Shown piece after piece: positions 25,311-33,822 of a stretch of DNA of 37,067 nucleotides. The notes under the pieces were generated by a model that ran no database searches, had not been told where the DNA came from, and saw only the letters and a program-made list of their open reading frames with translations. The DNA is taken from positions 1-37,067 of the forward strand of contig JAURHO010000003.1 of the NCBI GenBank assembly GCA_030833265.1. Direction: 5' to 3'. Both the position numbers and the translations under genes were made by a program. Position 1 is the stretch's first letter. Each line of letters starts with the position of its first letter. The DNA is from Crocinitomicaceae bacterium. GTDB lineage: Bacteria; Bacteroidota; Bacteroidia; Flavobacteriales_D; Crocinitomicaceae.

Positions 25311-27572
25311 TTATTTTTTATTTGCTAATTGCAGAAATCCGTGGCCCTTTACCTCTTGACCATTGATACCCGTAGCAACATATGTGTAGAAGTAAGTGCC
25401 TTCGGTTGCTAGTTGGCCGTCAATGGTGCCATCCCATGCAGGATTGTTATTGATGAGGTCCACAGAACTTCTGTCGAAAACAACATTACCCCATCTGTTG
25501 AGGATGGTTAATTGAAGCGTCGTTACATTCTTAGTATTTAAATAGAATGCTTCGTTGTTGTTGTCAAGGTTAGGCGTGAAAACATTTGGTGCAATTACAA
25601 CAGGTTCAGGAATGATACAAGTTCCGTCATCAACAGTCGCTTCCGGGTTGTAATTAATGGCTTCTGGATTTGTACACCCACAAATAAACACGGTGATGGT
25701 TGTGCTTGCCTGATCTGTACATTGTGCACCCTGAAGAGCTGTTAGTGAAACAACATAAGAGCCTTGTGAGGCGTCATAACTCATACTAACAGGGCCAGCT
25801 GAATTCGAAGTTTGTCCGTTTCCAAAATCCCAAGCATAGGTTTGTGCGTTTTGACTGGTATTTGTAAATGTGACATTTAGCGTTTGACAACCCTCCGTAA
25901 TAGAGGCGCTGAATTCTGCAACTGGCGGATCTAATAAATCTACAAAAGCGCTGTCAGATACAGAACACACGTTGTCTTCAACGGTAATGTAATACCAGCC
26001 AGAAGGAATGTTTTGCCATACTGATGCGTCAATGAAACCGTTCGGGCCCGGGCCTGTCCAGGTGTATTGTGGCACCCCTTGAAGGCCAGTTGCTTGAACC
26101 GAAACATAACCAGTTGGCACACAGGTCGAAGGACCAATGTAAATGGTATCAATTGCCAATGTCTGATTCATGGTGATGGTCACGGTATCTGTTTGGGTAA
26201 AGTTACAGTTGTCGGTTGCCGTTACTAAATAGTACATGGACCCGTTTTGGCTAATGCCAACCGAAATAGAGTCATTGGTTCCGAGTGGGACGCCCACCAG
26301 GTTTTCCCAGGAATAACTATACGGCGCATAGCCACCAGAGGCACTTGCAGCCAACCAAACGCTATCTGTGGCACAGAACACTGTTGGGTTATTGCCGCTG
26401 ATGTTAATGATAGGGCCCTCACCAATGTAAATAGTGCCTGAGGAGGTGATGGTGTCACCGCACGGGTTGATCAATTGAACAGTAATAACTACTGATTCAA
26501 AACCTTCATTGATGCCGTCTTGAGTTGGTGTCAAGTTAATGACAACCGTATCTTCTCCTGGTAAAAAAGTAATTGGGTTAGGGAGGGTGTTGTAGTCAAT
26601 ACCTTGCTGTGCAACGCCGCCAATGGTATAATTGATAATTAATGTATCGTTAAGTTGGCCAGCAGGGCGTGTAAAAATGAAGTCAGCGTAGGTACAACCT
26701 TCAATAATTGTGGTGTCACCCGAAACGGTTGCAACAGCAACATCTACAGCGGCAGAACTAAATGAACCCGCCTGTAAGAAAACCCCAGAGTCATAAGATT
26801 GGTCACCTACATTGGAAATCGCGAGCTTAATGTGGTAAAGTTGGTTACACTGAACACTGGCAGCAGCAGTTAATAAGACCGTTGTGCCATCGTATTGAAT
26901 CGCGTCTCCGTAAGTTAAAGTAGAAGAAGCTTCATTGAATACGTAATATTGCGTGTTATTGGCATCACCCACATTATTAATGGTAACAGGGATACCGCCG
27001 GGAATGGTGGCAATATTGGCACCACCGTTAGGATAACCCGCTAATACGTATGGACCTGAAATACCAGGGCCCCAAAGGAAAAGTCCAAATGCATCATTGA
27101 AAGAGGAGGGTGAAAATTCAGGATACTCATCAGAACCAAACATGTAGTTAAAATTCAAGGTATCACCTGAAGGGATAAAGTCAAATTCTAAGACAACCCC
27201 ATTGGTTACACTACCCGCTGCGATGTCATTCAGATGTGGGTCTGTAGATACAGATGATGTTGGAGGATTATTATTTGTAAAGGATGTTCCGCTGTTTGGC
27301 CCTACCGCAGCTGAGGCATTTCCGGTCGTTAAAATGAGACCGTTGTTGATAGGAAACAAAGGGTTTGTATTGGTAAAATAACCCACATTTCCTTGTGCGG
27401 TATTTGCCAAGGCTGGGTTACCATTGATGGTAACATTGAAGGCAGTTACACCAAAACCGAGCAAGACGTTGTCCACTAGTTGTTGTGGTGTTTGTGTTGT
27501 AGCAACTGAAATTGGCTGGGCAAAAGCCGCACCCAATGAAAAGATCATGAGGAATTGTAGTAAGTGTTTCAT
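25311..27572 (-). CDS. T9SS cargo protein with choice-of-anchor L, PKD and type B sorting domains
   Basis: This 753-residue secreted protein starts at ATG 27572 with the signal MKHLLQFLMIFSLGAAFAQ; an upstream start would only add 12 residues before it. Domains in order: a choice-of-anchor L domain (about 25-285; NFNYMFGSDEYPEFSPSSFN, DAFGLFLWGPGI), a Calx-beta-like segment (FLPGEDTVVINLTPTQDGINEGFESV), several Ig-like/SprB-like segments, a PKD domain (YAWDFGNGQ), a CTNPEAINYNPEA motif of a kind frequent in Flavobacteriales, and a C-terminal gliding-motility-associated sorting domain (APNVFTPNLDNNNEAF, LTILNRWGNVVF, WDGTIDGQLATEGTYFYTYVA). It should cross the outer membrane by the type IX system and be displayed or released; an adhesin role is inference. 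A good promoter lies upstream. Confidence 0.9.
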   Translation of the reverse strand: MKHLLQFLMIFSLGAAFAQPISVATTQTPQQLVDNVLLGFGVTAFNVTINGNPALANTAQGNVGYFTNTNPLFPINNGLILTTGNASAAVGPNSGTSFTNNNPPTSSVSTDPHLNDIAAGSVTNGVVLEFDFIPSGDTLNFNYMFGSDEYPEFSPSSFNDAFGLFLWGPGISGPYVLAGYPNGGANIATIPGGIPVTINNVGDANNTQYYVFNEASSTLTYGDAIQYDGTTVLLTAAASVQCNQLYHIKLAISNVGDQSYDSGVFLQAGSFSSAAVDVAVATVSGDTTIIEGCTYADFIFTRPAGQLNDTLIINYTIGGVAQQGIDYNTLPNPITFLPGEDTVVINLTPTQDGINEGFESVVITVQLINPCGDTITSSGTIYIGEGPIINISGNNPTVFCATDSVWLAASASGGYAPYSYSWENLVGVPLGTNDSISVGISQNGSMYYLVTATDNCNFTQTDTVTITMNQTLAIDTIYIGPSTCVPTGYVSVQATGLQGVPQYTWTGPGPNGFIDASVWQNIPSGWYYITVEDNVCSVSDSAFVDLLDPPVAEFSASITEGCQTLNVTFTNTSQNAQTYAWDFGNGQTSNSAGPVSMSYDASQGSYVVSLTALQGAQCTDQASTTITVFICGCTNPEAINYNPEATVDDGTCIIPEPVVIAPNVFTPNLDNNNEAFYLNTKNVTTLQLTILNRWGNVVFDRSSVDLINNNPAWDGTIDGQLATEGTYFYTYVATGINGQEVKGHGFLQLANKK

Positions 27573-27621
27573 ATGCGCAAGTTGTCGGTTAGACGCTTTT
27601 CTAAGCAAATTAGTTGCAATA

Positions 27622-27652
27622 CAAAATTAATATAATCAACGACGTAGCAAAA
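27622..27652 (-). promoter_or_regulatory. Promoter of the T9SS cargo gene
   Basis: On the minus strand TTTTG (27652-27648), an 18-base spacer and TAATTTTG (27629-27622) match the Bacteroidota -33/-7 pattern. The box ends 49 bases before the ATG at 27572. Confidence 0.65.
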
Positions 27653-27690
27653 CACCGCGATTTTTCGCAACTTTGATACATTGAAATATT

Positions 27691-29073
27691 ATGGAAAAAA
27701 CACAGCAATTTATAGGACAAAACAAAGACAAATTTGTCTCTGAACTCTTCGATTTACTTCGCATTCCTTCAGTATCTGCAGACCCTGCTTTTCAAAATGA
27801 TGTCAAGGCTTGTGCTGAACATTTAGCGAAGCATTTTAAACAAATCGGCCTCGATGAGGTAGCGATTTATCCTACGGCAGGGCACCCAATTGTTTACGCT
27901 GAAAAAATCCTTGACTCAGCATTGCCAACTGTTTTAGTTTATGGTCATTATGATGTGCAGCCAGCAGACCCGCTTGAATTGTGGCACAGCCCTGCATTTG
28001 AGCCAGTAATTAAAACAACCGAAATACATCCAGAAGGAGCCATTTTTGCCAGAGGCGCTTGTGACGACAAGGGGCAATTTTTTATGCATGTAAAAGCACT
28101 TGAGGCTATGCTAAAAAGTCAAGAGCTTCCTTGTAATGTCAAACTCATGATTGAAGGTGAGGAAGAAATTGGCAGCCCAAACCTTGCCATTTTTGTCAAA
28201 GAAAATAAGACAAAATTAAAAGCCGACATTATCTTGGTTTCTGACACAGGCATGTTGGCCAATGACGTGCCGTCCATTACCACAGGCTTGCGCGGCCTCA
28301 GCTATGTTGAAGTAGAAGTCACGGGCCCTAACCGAGATTTACACTCTGGTTTATATGGCGGTTGCGTGGCGAACCCGATCAATATTTTGACGCAAATGAT
28401 TGCGAGTCTGCACGATGAAAACAACCACATTACCATTCCAGGTTTTTATGATAAGGTGCAGGAGCTCACCCCTGCAGACCGCGCTGAAATGGCCAAGGCC
28501 CCTTATTCAGAATCTGCTTATTGTCAGGCCTTAGATATTAAAGAAACACACGGCGAAGCCGGATACAGCACCATGGAACGCGGCTCAATCCGACCAACCC
28601 TTGACGTCAATGGCATTTGGGGTGGCTACACAGGTGAGGGCGCCAAGACCGTGATTGCTTCCAAAGCATTTGCAAAAATTTCCATGCGCTTGGTACCAGA
28701 CCAAGACCCAGTAGAAATCACCAAATTGTTCCAAGATCATTTTGAAAAAATTGCCCCAAACAGTGTTCGCGTAAAAGTATTGCCTCATCATGGCGGAGAA
28801 CCGGTTGTTACACCAACAGATTCTTTTGCTTACGACGCTGCGGCGCGTGCCTATGAGCAAACTTTTGGCAAAAGACCTATTCCTGTAAGAAGCGGCGGCA
28901 GCATTCCAATTATTGCCATGTTTGAACAAGAACTCGGCCTCAAAACTATCCTGATGGGCTTTGGCCTTGACAGCGATGCCATTCATAGCCCGAACGAACA
29001 TTATGGCTTATTCAATTTCTATAAAGGCATTGAAACCATCCCGTATTTTTTCAAAAATTTTAGTCAACAATAA
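27691..29073 (+). CDS. M20 family dipeptidase/metallopeptidase
   Basis: The 460-residue protein is a di-zinc peptidase of the ArgE/DapE/CPG2-like M20 family, closest in layout to M20 dipeptidases. VYGHYDVQPADP carries H86 and the adjacent D88, ARGACDDKGQ carries the bridging Asp, and EGEEEIGSP (156-162) carries the catalytic Glu pair. DLHSGLYGG belongs to the lid/dimerisation domain, and the last His is in DAIHSPNEHYG near the C-terminus. It cleaves short peptides, probably in the cytosol, as no signal peptide is seen. The lipoprotein gene follows after 2 bases. Confidence 0.93.
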   Translation: MEKTQQFIGQNKDKFVSELFDLLRIPSVSADPAFQNDVKACAEHLAKHFKQIGLDEVAIYPTAGHPIVYAEKILDSALPTVLVYGHYDVQPADPLELWHSPAFEPVIKTTEIHPEGAIFARGACDDKGQFFMHVKALEAMLKSQELPCNVKLMIEGEEEIGSPNLAIFVKENKTKLKADIILVSDTGMLANDVPSITTGLRGLSYVEVEVTGPNRDLHSGLYGGCVANPINILTQMIASLHDENNHITIPGFYDKVQELTPADRAEMAKAPYSESAYCQALDIKETHGEAGYSTMERGSIRPTLDVNGIWGGYTGEGAKTVIASKAFAKISMRLVPDQDPVEITKLFQDHFEKIAPNSVRVKVLPHHGGEPVVTPTDSFAYDAAARAYEQTFGKRPIPVRSGGSIPIIAMFEQELGLKTILMGFGLDSDAIHSPNEHYGLFNFYKGIETIPYFFKNFSQQ

Positions 29074-29075
29074 AA

Positions 29076-29549
29076 ATGTTTAAACAACTTTTATTCATCT
29101 CGTTAGGCCTTCTTTTATTTTCTTGCGCCAGCCTAGAAGAGCCAATAGAACTTGTGAGTTATGATGGCTCTGAGATCAAGCAATTTAATGGCCAAATAGT
29201 GCAGTTTAGCGCGACTTTCCACGTACAAAATAAGCTATTTGTACCCGTCAAAATGAAGCCGGGTTCTTTTGAAATTTTTGTAGAGCAACAGAAAATTGGA
29301 AATCTGTACTTGGATCAACCAATAAAACTCAAGGCCCGAAAAGAAACAGCTTTAAAAGTGCCTTTGCGCCTGATTCCTGAACCGGGTTTCATGACCACGC
29401 TTTATAAGTCGGCCAAAAAACCAGAGGTTCAAGCCAAAATAAGTGGTTATCCAAAAGTAGGCGTCTTTTTTATCTATAAAACACTTCCCGTTTCGAAAGA
29501 AACCACCTTACAACCCCAACAGTTTCTTCCCAACCTCCCTGTATTCTGA
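29076..29549 (+). CDS. LEA type 2-like lipoprotein
   Basis: The 157-residue protein starts with a lipoprotein signal (lipobox LLFSC, Cys 17). The mature part has the pattern of the LEA_2/WHy fold: NGQIVQFSATFHVQNKLFVPVKMKPGSFEIFVEQQKIGNLYLDQPIKLKARKE is followed by a strand-rich tail ending in KVGVFFIYKTLPV. Small LEA-like lipoproteins are frequent in Bacteroidota and have no defined role. It begins 2 bases after the dipeptidase stop and overlaps the polA ATG by one base (TGATG), so the three genes likely share a transcript. Confidence 0.8.
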   Translation: MFKQLLFISLGLLLFSCASLEEPIELVSYDGSEIKQFNGQIVQFSATFHVQNKLFVPVKMKPGSFEIFVEQQKIGNLYLDQPIKLKARKETALKVPLRLIPEPGFMTTLYKSAKKPEVQAKISGYPKVGVFFIYKTLPVSKETTLQPQQFLPNLPVF

Positions 29550-32359
29550 TGCTGACACACGCTGCTCCCAAAAAATTATTTTTACTTGATGCTTATGCCT
29601 TAATATACAGGGCATATTTTGCTTTTGCAAAAAACCCTAGAGTGAACTCGAAAGGCGAAAACACATCTGCAGCCTTTGGATTTACAAACGTGCTCATCGA
29701 TGTTTTAAAAACAGAACAACCCACTCATATTGCGGTTGTTTTTGATCCGCCAGGGGGCTCTACGCAACGACAAGAGGAGTTTACCGCCTACAAGGCGCAC
29801 CGCGAAGAAATGCCTGAGGACATTCGTTCCATGATTCATCCGATCAAGCAAATTGTAAGGGCATTTAACATTCCTATTCTTGAAGTAGCCGGATATGAAG
29901 CCGATGATGTGATAGGTACCGTGGCCTTAATGGCTGAAAAGCATGGCTTCATCACTTACATGATGACCCCAGACAAAGATTACGCTCAGTTGGTCAGCCC
30001 TCAAACATTTATTTACAAGCCTGGAAGAGGCGGCAACCCGCCAGAAATTTTAGGCATTAAAGAAGTCAAAGAAAAATTTGAAGTAGAAGACCCGCTTCAA
30101 GTCATTGATATTTTAGGCTTATGGGGAGACGCTTCGGATAACATCCCTGGAATTCCTGGTATCGGAGAAAAAACGGCAAAAGTGCTTGTTGCCAAATATG
30201 GTTCGATGGAAAATTTGTTTGCCAATGTTCAAGACCTAAAGGGCAAGCAGAAAGAAAACGTCGAGAATTTTCAAGAGCAGGGCTTGATGTCAAAAATGTT
30301 GGCCACCATTATTAGGGACGTACCTGTTGAATTTGACGAAGCCGACCTCAAGGTTTGTCCGGTAGACAACGAGGCGGTCAAAGACATATTTACTGAACTA
30401 GAGTTCAGAACCCTCGCCAAAAGAATCATAGGCGAAGAAATTGTAATAACACAAGCAAGCTCAAACAATTCAGCAGAACCGCAGCTTGATTTGTTTGGTG
30501 TTCAAAGTATGCTTGAGCCTCAACAAAGCAGCCCAACCGCAGGCTATAAAACTATCGCCACAGAAAAACCGAGTTATCATTTAATTTCTTCGCCGGAGGA
30601 AAGAAAAGAATTACTTGAGTTGCTCTTGACCCAAAGTTCCGTTTGTTTTGATACCGAAACCACCGATATTGATGCCTTGCATGCCGATTTAGTGGGCTTT
30701 TCTTTTTCCTATAAAGAAAGAGAAGCGTTTTATGTAACGGTTCCACAGGACTTCGAGGCGGCAAAAGCCATTTTACATGAATTTGCTCCGGTTTTTCTAG
30801 ATATTTCAATTGAGAAAATTGCCCATAACATGAAATACGACCTCAAGGTATTGCATCGTTATGGCTTGCACATTGAAGGCCCGGTTTTTGATACCATGAT
30901 TGCCCAATATTTGATCAACCCGGAATCAAAACAAGGCATGGATTTCTTAGCCACTTACTACCTTAATTACCAACCCATTTCTATTGAAACCTTAATTGGG
31001 AAGAAAGGCAAGAACCAAGGCAACATGGCCGATTTGCGCCCTGAAGAAATTACCGACTACGCTTGTGAAGATGCCGACATCACCTTTCAATTGAAGCAAT
31101 TATTAGAGCCGGAAATTCAAAAACCGCATCTTTATCATTTGTTTTATGACATGGAAATGCCGCTTGTACAGGTGTTGAAAGACATCGAACAAGAAGGAAT
31201 CGCCATTGATACGGCTGCCCTAGATCAATTTTCAAAAGAACTCGACGCACGCATCACTGAACTTGACCAAGAAATTCTTGATGCAGCAGGTGAAAATTTT
31301 AATATTGATTCACCAAAACAACTAGGTGAAATCTTGTTTGAAAAACTGAAAATTTCAACTAAGGCTAAGAAAACAAAGACAGGACAATACGCTACCTCTG
31401 AAGACATTCTTCAGAAACATGAGCACGACCATCCGATCATTGCGATGATTCTTGAGTACCGCCAATTGCGCAAACTGAAAAGTACTTATGTAGATCCACT
31501 TCCAACAATGTGTGACCGCATTGATGGCCGCATTCATACGAACTTTATGCAAACTGTTACCGCAACAGGGCGCTTGAGCTCCAACAACCCTAACCTCCAA
31601 AATATTCCTGTTCGCACAGCCAAAGGAAGAGAAATCAGAAGGGCTTTTGTGGCGCGTTCCACTGATTTTCAATTAATGGCGGTTGACTACTCGCAAATTG
31701 AACTCAGAATTATAGCTGCACTGGCCGAAGATCAAAACATGATTGAAGCATTTAAGCAAGGGCACGATATCCATGCGGCCACAGCCGCCAAGGTATTCCA
31801 CGTGGCGATAGCCGATGTAACGCGCGAACAACGCAGCGCGGCAAAGGCTGTCAATTTTGGAATTATTTACGGACAATCGGCTTTTGGTTTGGCTCAAAAC
31901 TTACAAATTTCGAGAACCGAGGCCAAGCAAATCATCGATGCTTATTTTGAACAGTATCCAAGTATTAAATCATACATGGATAAAGTGATTGCACAGGCCA
32001 GAGAGCACGGTTACGTCGAGACCATCATGAAGCGCCGTCGTTACTTACCAGACATTCATTCTGCCAATGCGGTAGTGAGGGGTTATGCCGAACGAAATGC
32101 CATAAACGCGCCAATTCAAGGTTCAGCAGCCGATATTATTAAAATGGCCATGGTAGCAGTACATGAAGCGATGTCAAAAGCTAAACTTCAGTCTAAAATG
32201 ATCTTACAAGTACACGATGAACTTGTTTTTGATGTGCATCAGCATGAAGTTGAACAAATGCAAAAATTAGTCAAAGAAGCCATGGAAAACGCCGTTCAGC
32301 TCACTGTTCCTATGGAGGTCGAGATGAAGTTAGCAGCAAATTGGCTTGAGGCGCATTAA
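29549..32359 (+). CDS. polA: DNA polymerase I
   Basis: The 936-residue protein has all three DNA polymerase I activities. The N-terminal 5'-3' exonuclease (about 1-300) has LFLLDAYALIYRAYFAF, EADDVIGTVA and DASDNIPGIPGIGEKTA. The 3'-5' exonuclease (about 345-530) keeps its metal ligands in FDTETTD, HNMKYDLKVL and YACEDADI, so proofreading should be active. The polymerase domain has motif A DYSQIELR (about 711), motif B RSAAKAVNFGIIYGQ and motif C QVHDELVF (about 888). It fills gaps in repair and removes Okazaki primers. Its start is coupled to the LEA-like gene. Confidence 0.98.
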   Translation: MLTHAAPKKLFLLDAYALIYRAYFAFAKNPRVNSKGENTSAAFGFTNVLIDVLKTEQPTHIAVVFDPPGGSTQRQEEFTAYKAHREEMPEDIRSMIHPIKQIVRAFNIPILEVAGYEADDVIGTVALMAEKHGFITYMMTPDKDYAQLVSPQTFIYKPGRGGNPPEILGIKEVKEKFEVEDPLQVIDILGLWGDASDNIPGIPGIGEKTAKVLVAKYGSMENLFANVQDLKGKQKENVENFQEQGLMSKMLATIIRDVPVEFDEADLKVCPVDNEAVKDIFTELEFRTLAKRIIGEEIVITQASSNNSAEPQLDLFGVQSMLEPQQSSPTAGYKTIATEKPSYHLISSPEERKELLELLLTQSSVCFDTETTDIDALHADLVGFSFSYKEREAFYVTVPQDFEAAKAILHEFAPVFLDISIEKIAHNMKYDLKVLHRYGLHIEGPVFDTMIAQYLINPESKQGMDFLATYYLNYQPISIETLIGKKGKNQGNMADLRPEEITDYACEDADITFQLKQLLEPEIQKPHLYHLFYDMEMPLVQVLKDIEQEGIAIDTAALDQFSKELDARITELDQEILDAAGENFNIDSPKQLGEILFEKLKISTKAKKTKTGQYATSEDILQKHEHDHPIIAMILEYRQLRKLKSTYVDPLPTMCDRIDGRIHTNFMQTVTATGRLSSNNPNLQNIPVRTAKGREIRRAFVARSTDFQLMAVDYSQIELRIIAALAEDQNMIEAFKQGHDIHAATAAKVFHVAIADVTREQRSAAKAVNFGIIYGQSAFGLAQNLQISRTEAKQIIDAYFEQYPSIKSYMDKVIAQAREHGYVETIMKRRRYLPDIHSANAVVRGYAERNAINAPIQGSAADIIKMAMVAVHEAMSKAKLQSKMILQVHDELVFDVHQHEVEQMQKLVKEAMENAVQLTVPMEVEMKLAANWLEAH

Positions 32360-32386
32360 TTCTTAGCCTGACTTCACACTTAAAAT

Positions 32387-32394
32387 TAACTTTG
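32387..32394 (+). promoter_or_regulatory. -7 promoter box for rseP
   Basis: TAACTTTG fits TAnnTTTG and lies 18 bases before the rseP ATG. A weak -33 candidate, TTAG, is at 32363-32366. The box sits in the 53-base gap after polA. Confidence 0.5.
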
Positions 32395-32412
32395 TAAACA
32401 AGATATTAGAAA

Positions 32413-33816
32413 ATGGAAATCCTTATCAAAGCTGCGCAGCTTATTACATCTTTAGCCATTTTGGTTACACTCCATGAATTTGGTCATTTTATTCCGGCGA
32501 AACTTTTCAAAACGCGCGTCGAAAAATTTTATTTATTCTTCAATCCTTATTTCTCCTTCTTTCGTTGGAAAAAGGTAAACGGCAAAGGCAAAAAGTCTTG
32601 GCTGAGTAAAACGTCGCCTGAAGAATGGTCCGAAGATCCGGATAGCACCGAATGGGGAATTGGTTGGGTGCCACTCGGAGGCTATGTTAAAATTGCTGGC
32701 ATGATCGATGAGTCCCTAGATACTGAGCAACTCAAACAAGCGCCTCAACCTTGGGAGTTTCGCAGCAAAAAAGCATGGCAGCGCCTAATTATTATGATTG
32801 GTGGCGTTACTGTCAATTTAGTTTTGGGTTTTATTATTTATATCGGCGTTGTGTTCACTTGGGGTCAATTAACACTTGACCAAAACAAGTTACAAGCTGG
32901 CTTAAGTGTGCATCCTTATTTATCGAAATATGGTATTTATTCAGGTGATAAGGTTTTAAAAATTGAAGGACACGCCCCGTTGAATCTAGACGACATCAAT
33001 AAAGAAATCCTTTTGCGAGACGCCAGAAACATCCAGGTTCAGCACCCCGACGGACAAATTCAAAATATCAAATTATCAGCAAACATCGATCAAGAACTAT
33101 TCGAAGCAGGGGCCCTTCCAGCTTTTAGTTTAAGATCTACAAAATTACAGGTAGCTGAGGTTACCAATGATTCTCCGGCATTAGCGGCTGGCCTGAAAGC
33201 CAAAGATCGCGTCCTCAGTGTAAATGGTGAAAGCATCCATTATTACGACGAGTTTCAAGCAAAACTCTTTGCAAATAAGAACCAAAAAGTAGCGCTGAAA
33301 GTGGCGCGCAATGGCAACCTTAAAGACACTCTTACCCTAGGAGTCAAGGTAAAATCTAATGGCACAATAGGCATCCTTGCTAATTCAGAATTTGTCGATC
33401 AAGATGCCATTTCCGAGAAAAAATATGGCTTTGCGCAAAGTATTAGTATAGGAATGGGCTATGGCTACAACACACTTTCTGATTACGTAAGTCAATTCAA
33501 ATTTGTATTTACCAAGAAAGGAGCAACTCAAATTGGTGGCTTTGCATCAATCGGCAATATGTTTCCTCCGCTCTGGGATTGGCACACCTTCTGGCTAACC
33601 ACGGCTTTGTTGTCAATCATTTTGGCCTTCATGAATATTTTGCCAATACCAGCCCTTGATGGTGGACACGTAGTCTTTTTGCTTTATGAAATGATTACTG
33701 GAAAAGAAGCACCTCAAAAAGTTTTGGAGGTGGCGCAGTATATCGGTATTTTCCTTTTACTTTCTTTGATGATTTATGCCAACGGTGCAGACCTTGTGCG
33801 TTGGTTGATAAAATAA
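32413..33816 (+). CDS. rseP: Site-2 intramembrane metalloprotease RseP
   Basis: The 467-residue protein is an S2P-type zinc protease. HEFGHF at residues 21-26 lies in the first membrane helix, and PIPALDGGH near residue 415 supplies the Asp ligand. WVPLGGYVKIAGM follows the first helix. Two PDZ-like parts occupy about 155-315 (for example NDSPALAAGLKAKDRVLSVNGE). There are C-terminal helices at about 390-415 and 445-462. In E. coli the homologue cleaves anti-sigma RseA and leftover signal peptides; whether an anti-sigma target exists here is unknown. It has its own promoter box, and paaZ follows after 6 bases. Confidence 0.95.
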   Translation: MEILIKAAQLITSLAILVTLHEFGHFIPAKLFKTRVEKFYLFFNPYFSFFRWKKVNGKGKKSWLSKTSPEEWSEDPDSTEWGIGWVPLGGYVKIAGMIDESLDTEQLKQAPQPWEFRSKKAWQRLIIMIGGVTVNLVLGFIIYIGVVFTWGQLTLDQNKLQAGLSVHPYLSKYGIYSGDKVLKIEGHAPLNLDDINKEILLRDARNIQVQHPDGQIQNIKLSANIDQELFEAGALPAFSLRSTKLQVAEVTNDSPALAAGLKAKDRVLSVNGESIHYYDEFQAKLFANKNQKVALKVARNGNLKDTLTLGVKVKSNGTIGILANSEFVDQDAISEKKYGFAQSISIGMGYGYNTLSDYVSQFKFVFTKKGATQIGGFASIGNMFPPLWDWHTFWLTTALLSIILAFMNILPIPALDGGHVVFLLYEMITGKEAPQKVLEVAQYIGIFLLLSLMIYANGADLVRWLIK

Positions 33817-33822
33817 TGAACT

